Shown one piece after another: positions 63,744 to 64,000 of a stretch of 64,000 nucleotides of DNA. The position numbers and the translations under genes are program-made. The stretch covers positions 124,001 through 188,000 of the forward strand of contig NZ_JAUSVO010000007.1 in the NCBI RefSeq assembly GCF_030814715.1, read 5' to 3'. Source of the DNA: Kaistia dalseonensis (lineage in GTDB: Bacteria > Pseudomonadota > Alphaproteobacteria > Rhizobiales > Kaistiaceae). Position 1 is the stretch's first letter. The number at the start of each line of letters is the position of its first letter. A model generated the notes under the pieces. The model searched no databases, was not told where the DNA came from, and saw only the letters and a list, made by a program, of their open reading frames with translations.

Positions 63744-64000
<257 letters not shown>

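Overview
The window looks like a chromosomal segment of a GC-rich (mid-sixties by eye) alphaproteobacterium of the Hyphomicrobiales (Rhizobiales). Supporting markers are a CcrM-type GANTC methyltransferase, a eukaryotic-type glutamine synthetase GlnII next to a DUF2735 gene, a TIGR02301 protein, a split F0 ATP synthase operon with b and b' subunits, AcuI, and the conserved blocks smc-DsbA-DUF721 and prenyl synthase-DUF2007-TrmN6-S49-glyQS. I cannot name a species. No rRNA, tRNA, CRISPR array, insertion sequence or prophage was seen.

Layout. 1-3.0 kb (minus): thrC, an M16 peptidase and a truncated GNAT gene. 3.2-8.8 kb (plus): a lipoprotein gene, then a tandem glycine riboswitch controlling gcvT-gcvH-gcvPA-gcvPB; a palindromic repeat lies inside this operon and a second one follows it. 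9.0-11.7 kb (minus): DUF1284, a HAD phosphatase and a secreted VWA protein. 11.9-15.0 kb: ccrM with CtrA-like boxes, DUF2735, and glnII with a sigma-54-type promoter and a strong terminator. 15.1-25.9 kb: a mixed region with a HAD hydrolase, a large secreted protein with 18 two-cysteine repeats, mutY, an unusual pyruvate kinase-like protein, a divergent LysR/SDR pair, ppk2, a luciferase-like monooxygenase and a YCII protein.

26.2-28.0 kb holds one low-GC gene of unknown function that ends in a HEPN-like R-x5-H helical region; it is the best accessory or defence candidate in the window. 28.1-32.9 kb (minus): smc, a Tat-exported DsbA-like protein and a DUF721/DciA-type protein. 33.0-35.9 kb: a consensus promoter and atpI-atpB-atpE-atpF'-atpF. 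35.9-44.6 kb: rnhB, DUF1428, a PA0069-type radical SAM gene, a glycosyltransferase, moaB, DUF930, ispE, a TPR-LysM protein and a long-chain polyprenyl diphosphate synthase.

44.8-50.4 kb: DUF2007, a TrmN6-like methyltransferase and an S49 peptidase in an overlapping set, then glyQ-glyS on the other strand. 50.7-57.5 kb: DUF1801, acuI, a DUF4239-like membrane protein, a SleB-type cell-wall hydrolase, ppdK and an entericidin-like lipoprotein. 57.5-64 kb: YbaN, a tyrosine phosphatase-like protein, an HD hydrolase and YgfZ, with divergent pyrC, followed by a VOC protein, small conserved proteins, TIGR02301 and a truncated Nudix gene.

Most genes are housekeeping: glycine and C1 metabolism, nitrogen assimilation, PEP/pyruvate interconversion, polyphosphate, energy coupling, DNA methylation and repair, chromosome segregation, quinone and isoprenoid precursors, and envelope biology. 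Start codons were chosen from Shine-Dalgarno spacing and expected family N-termini. All family assignments are made by recognition of motifs, without database searches.
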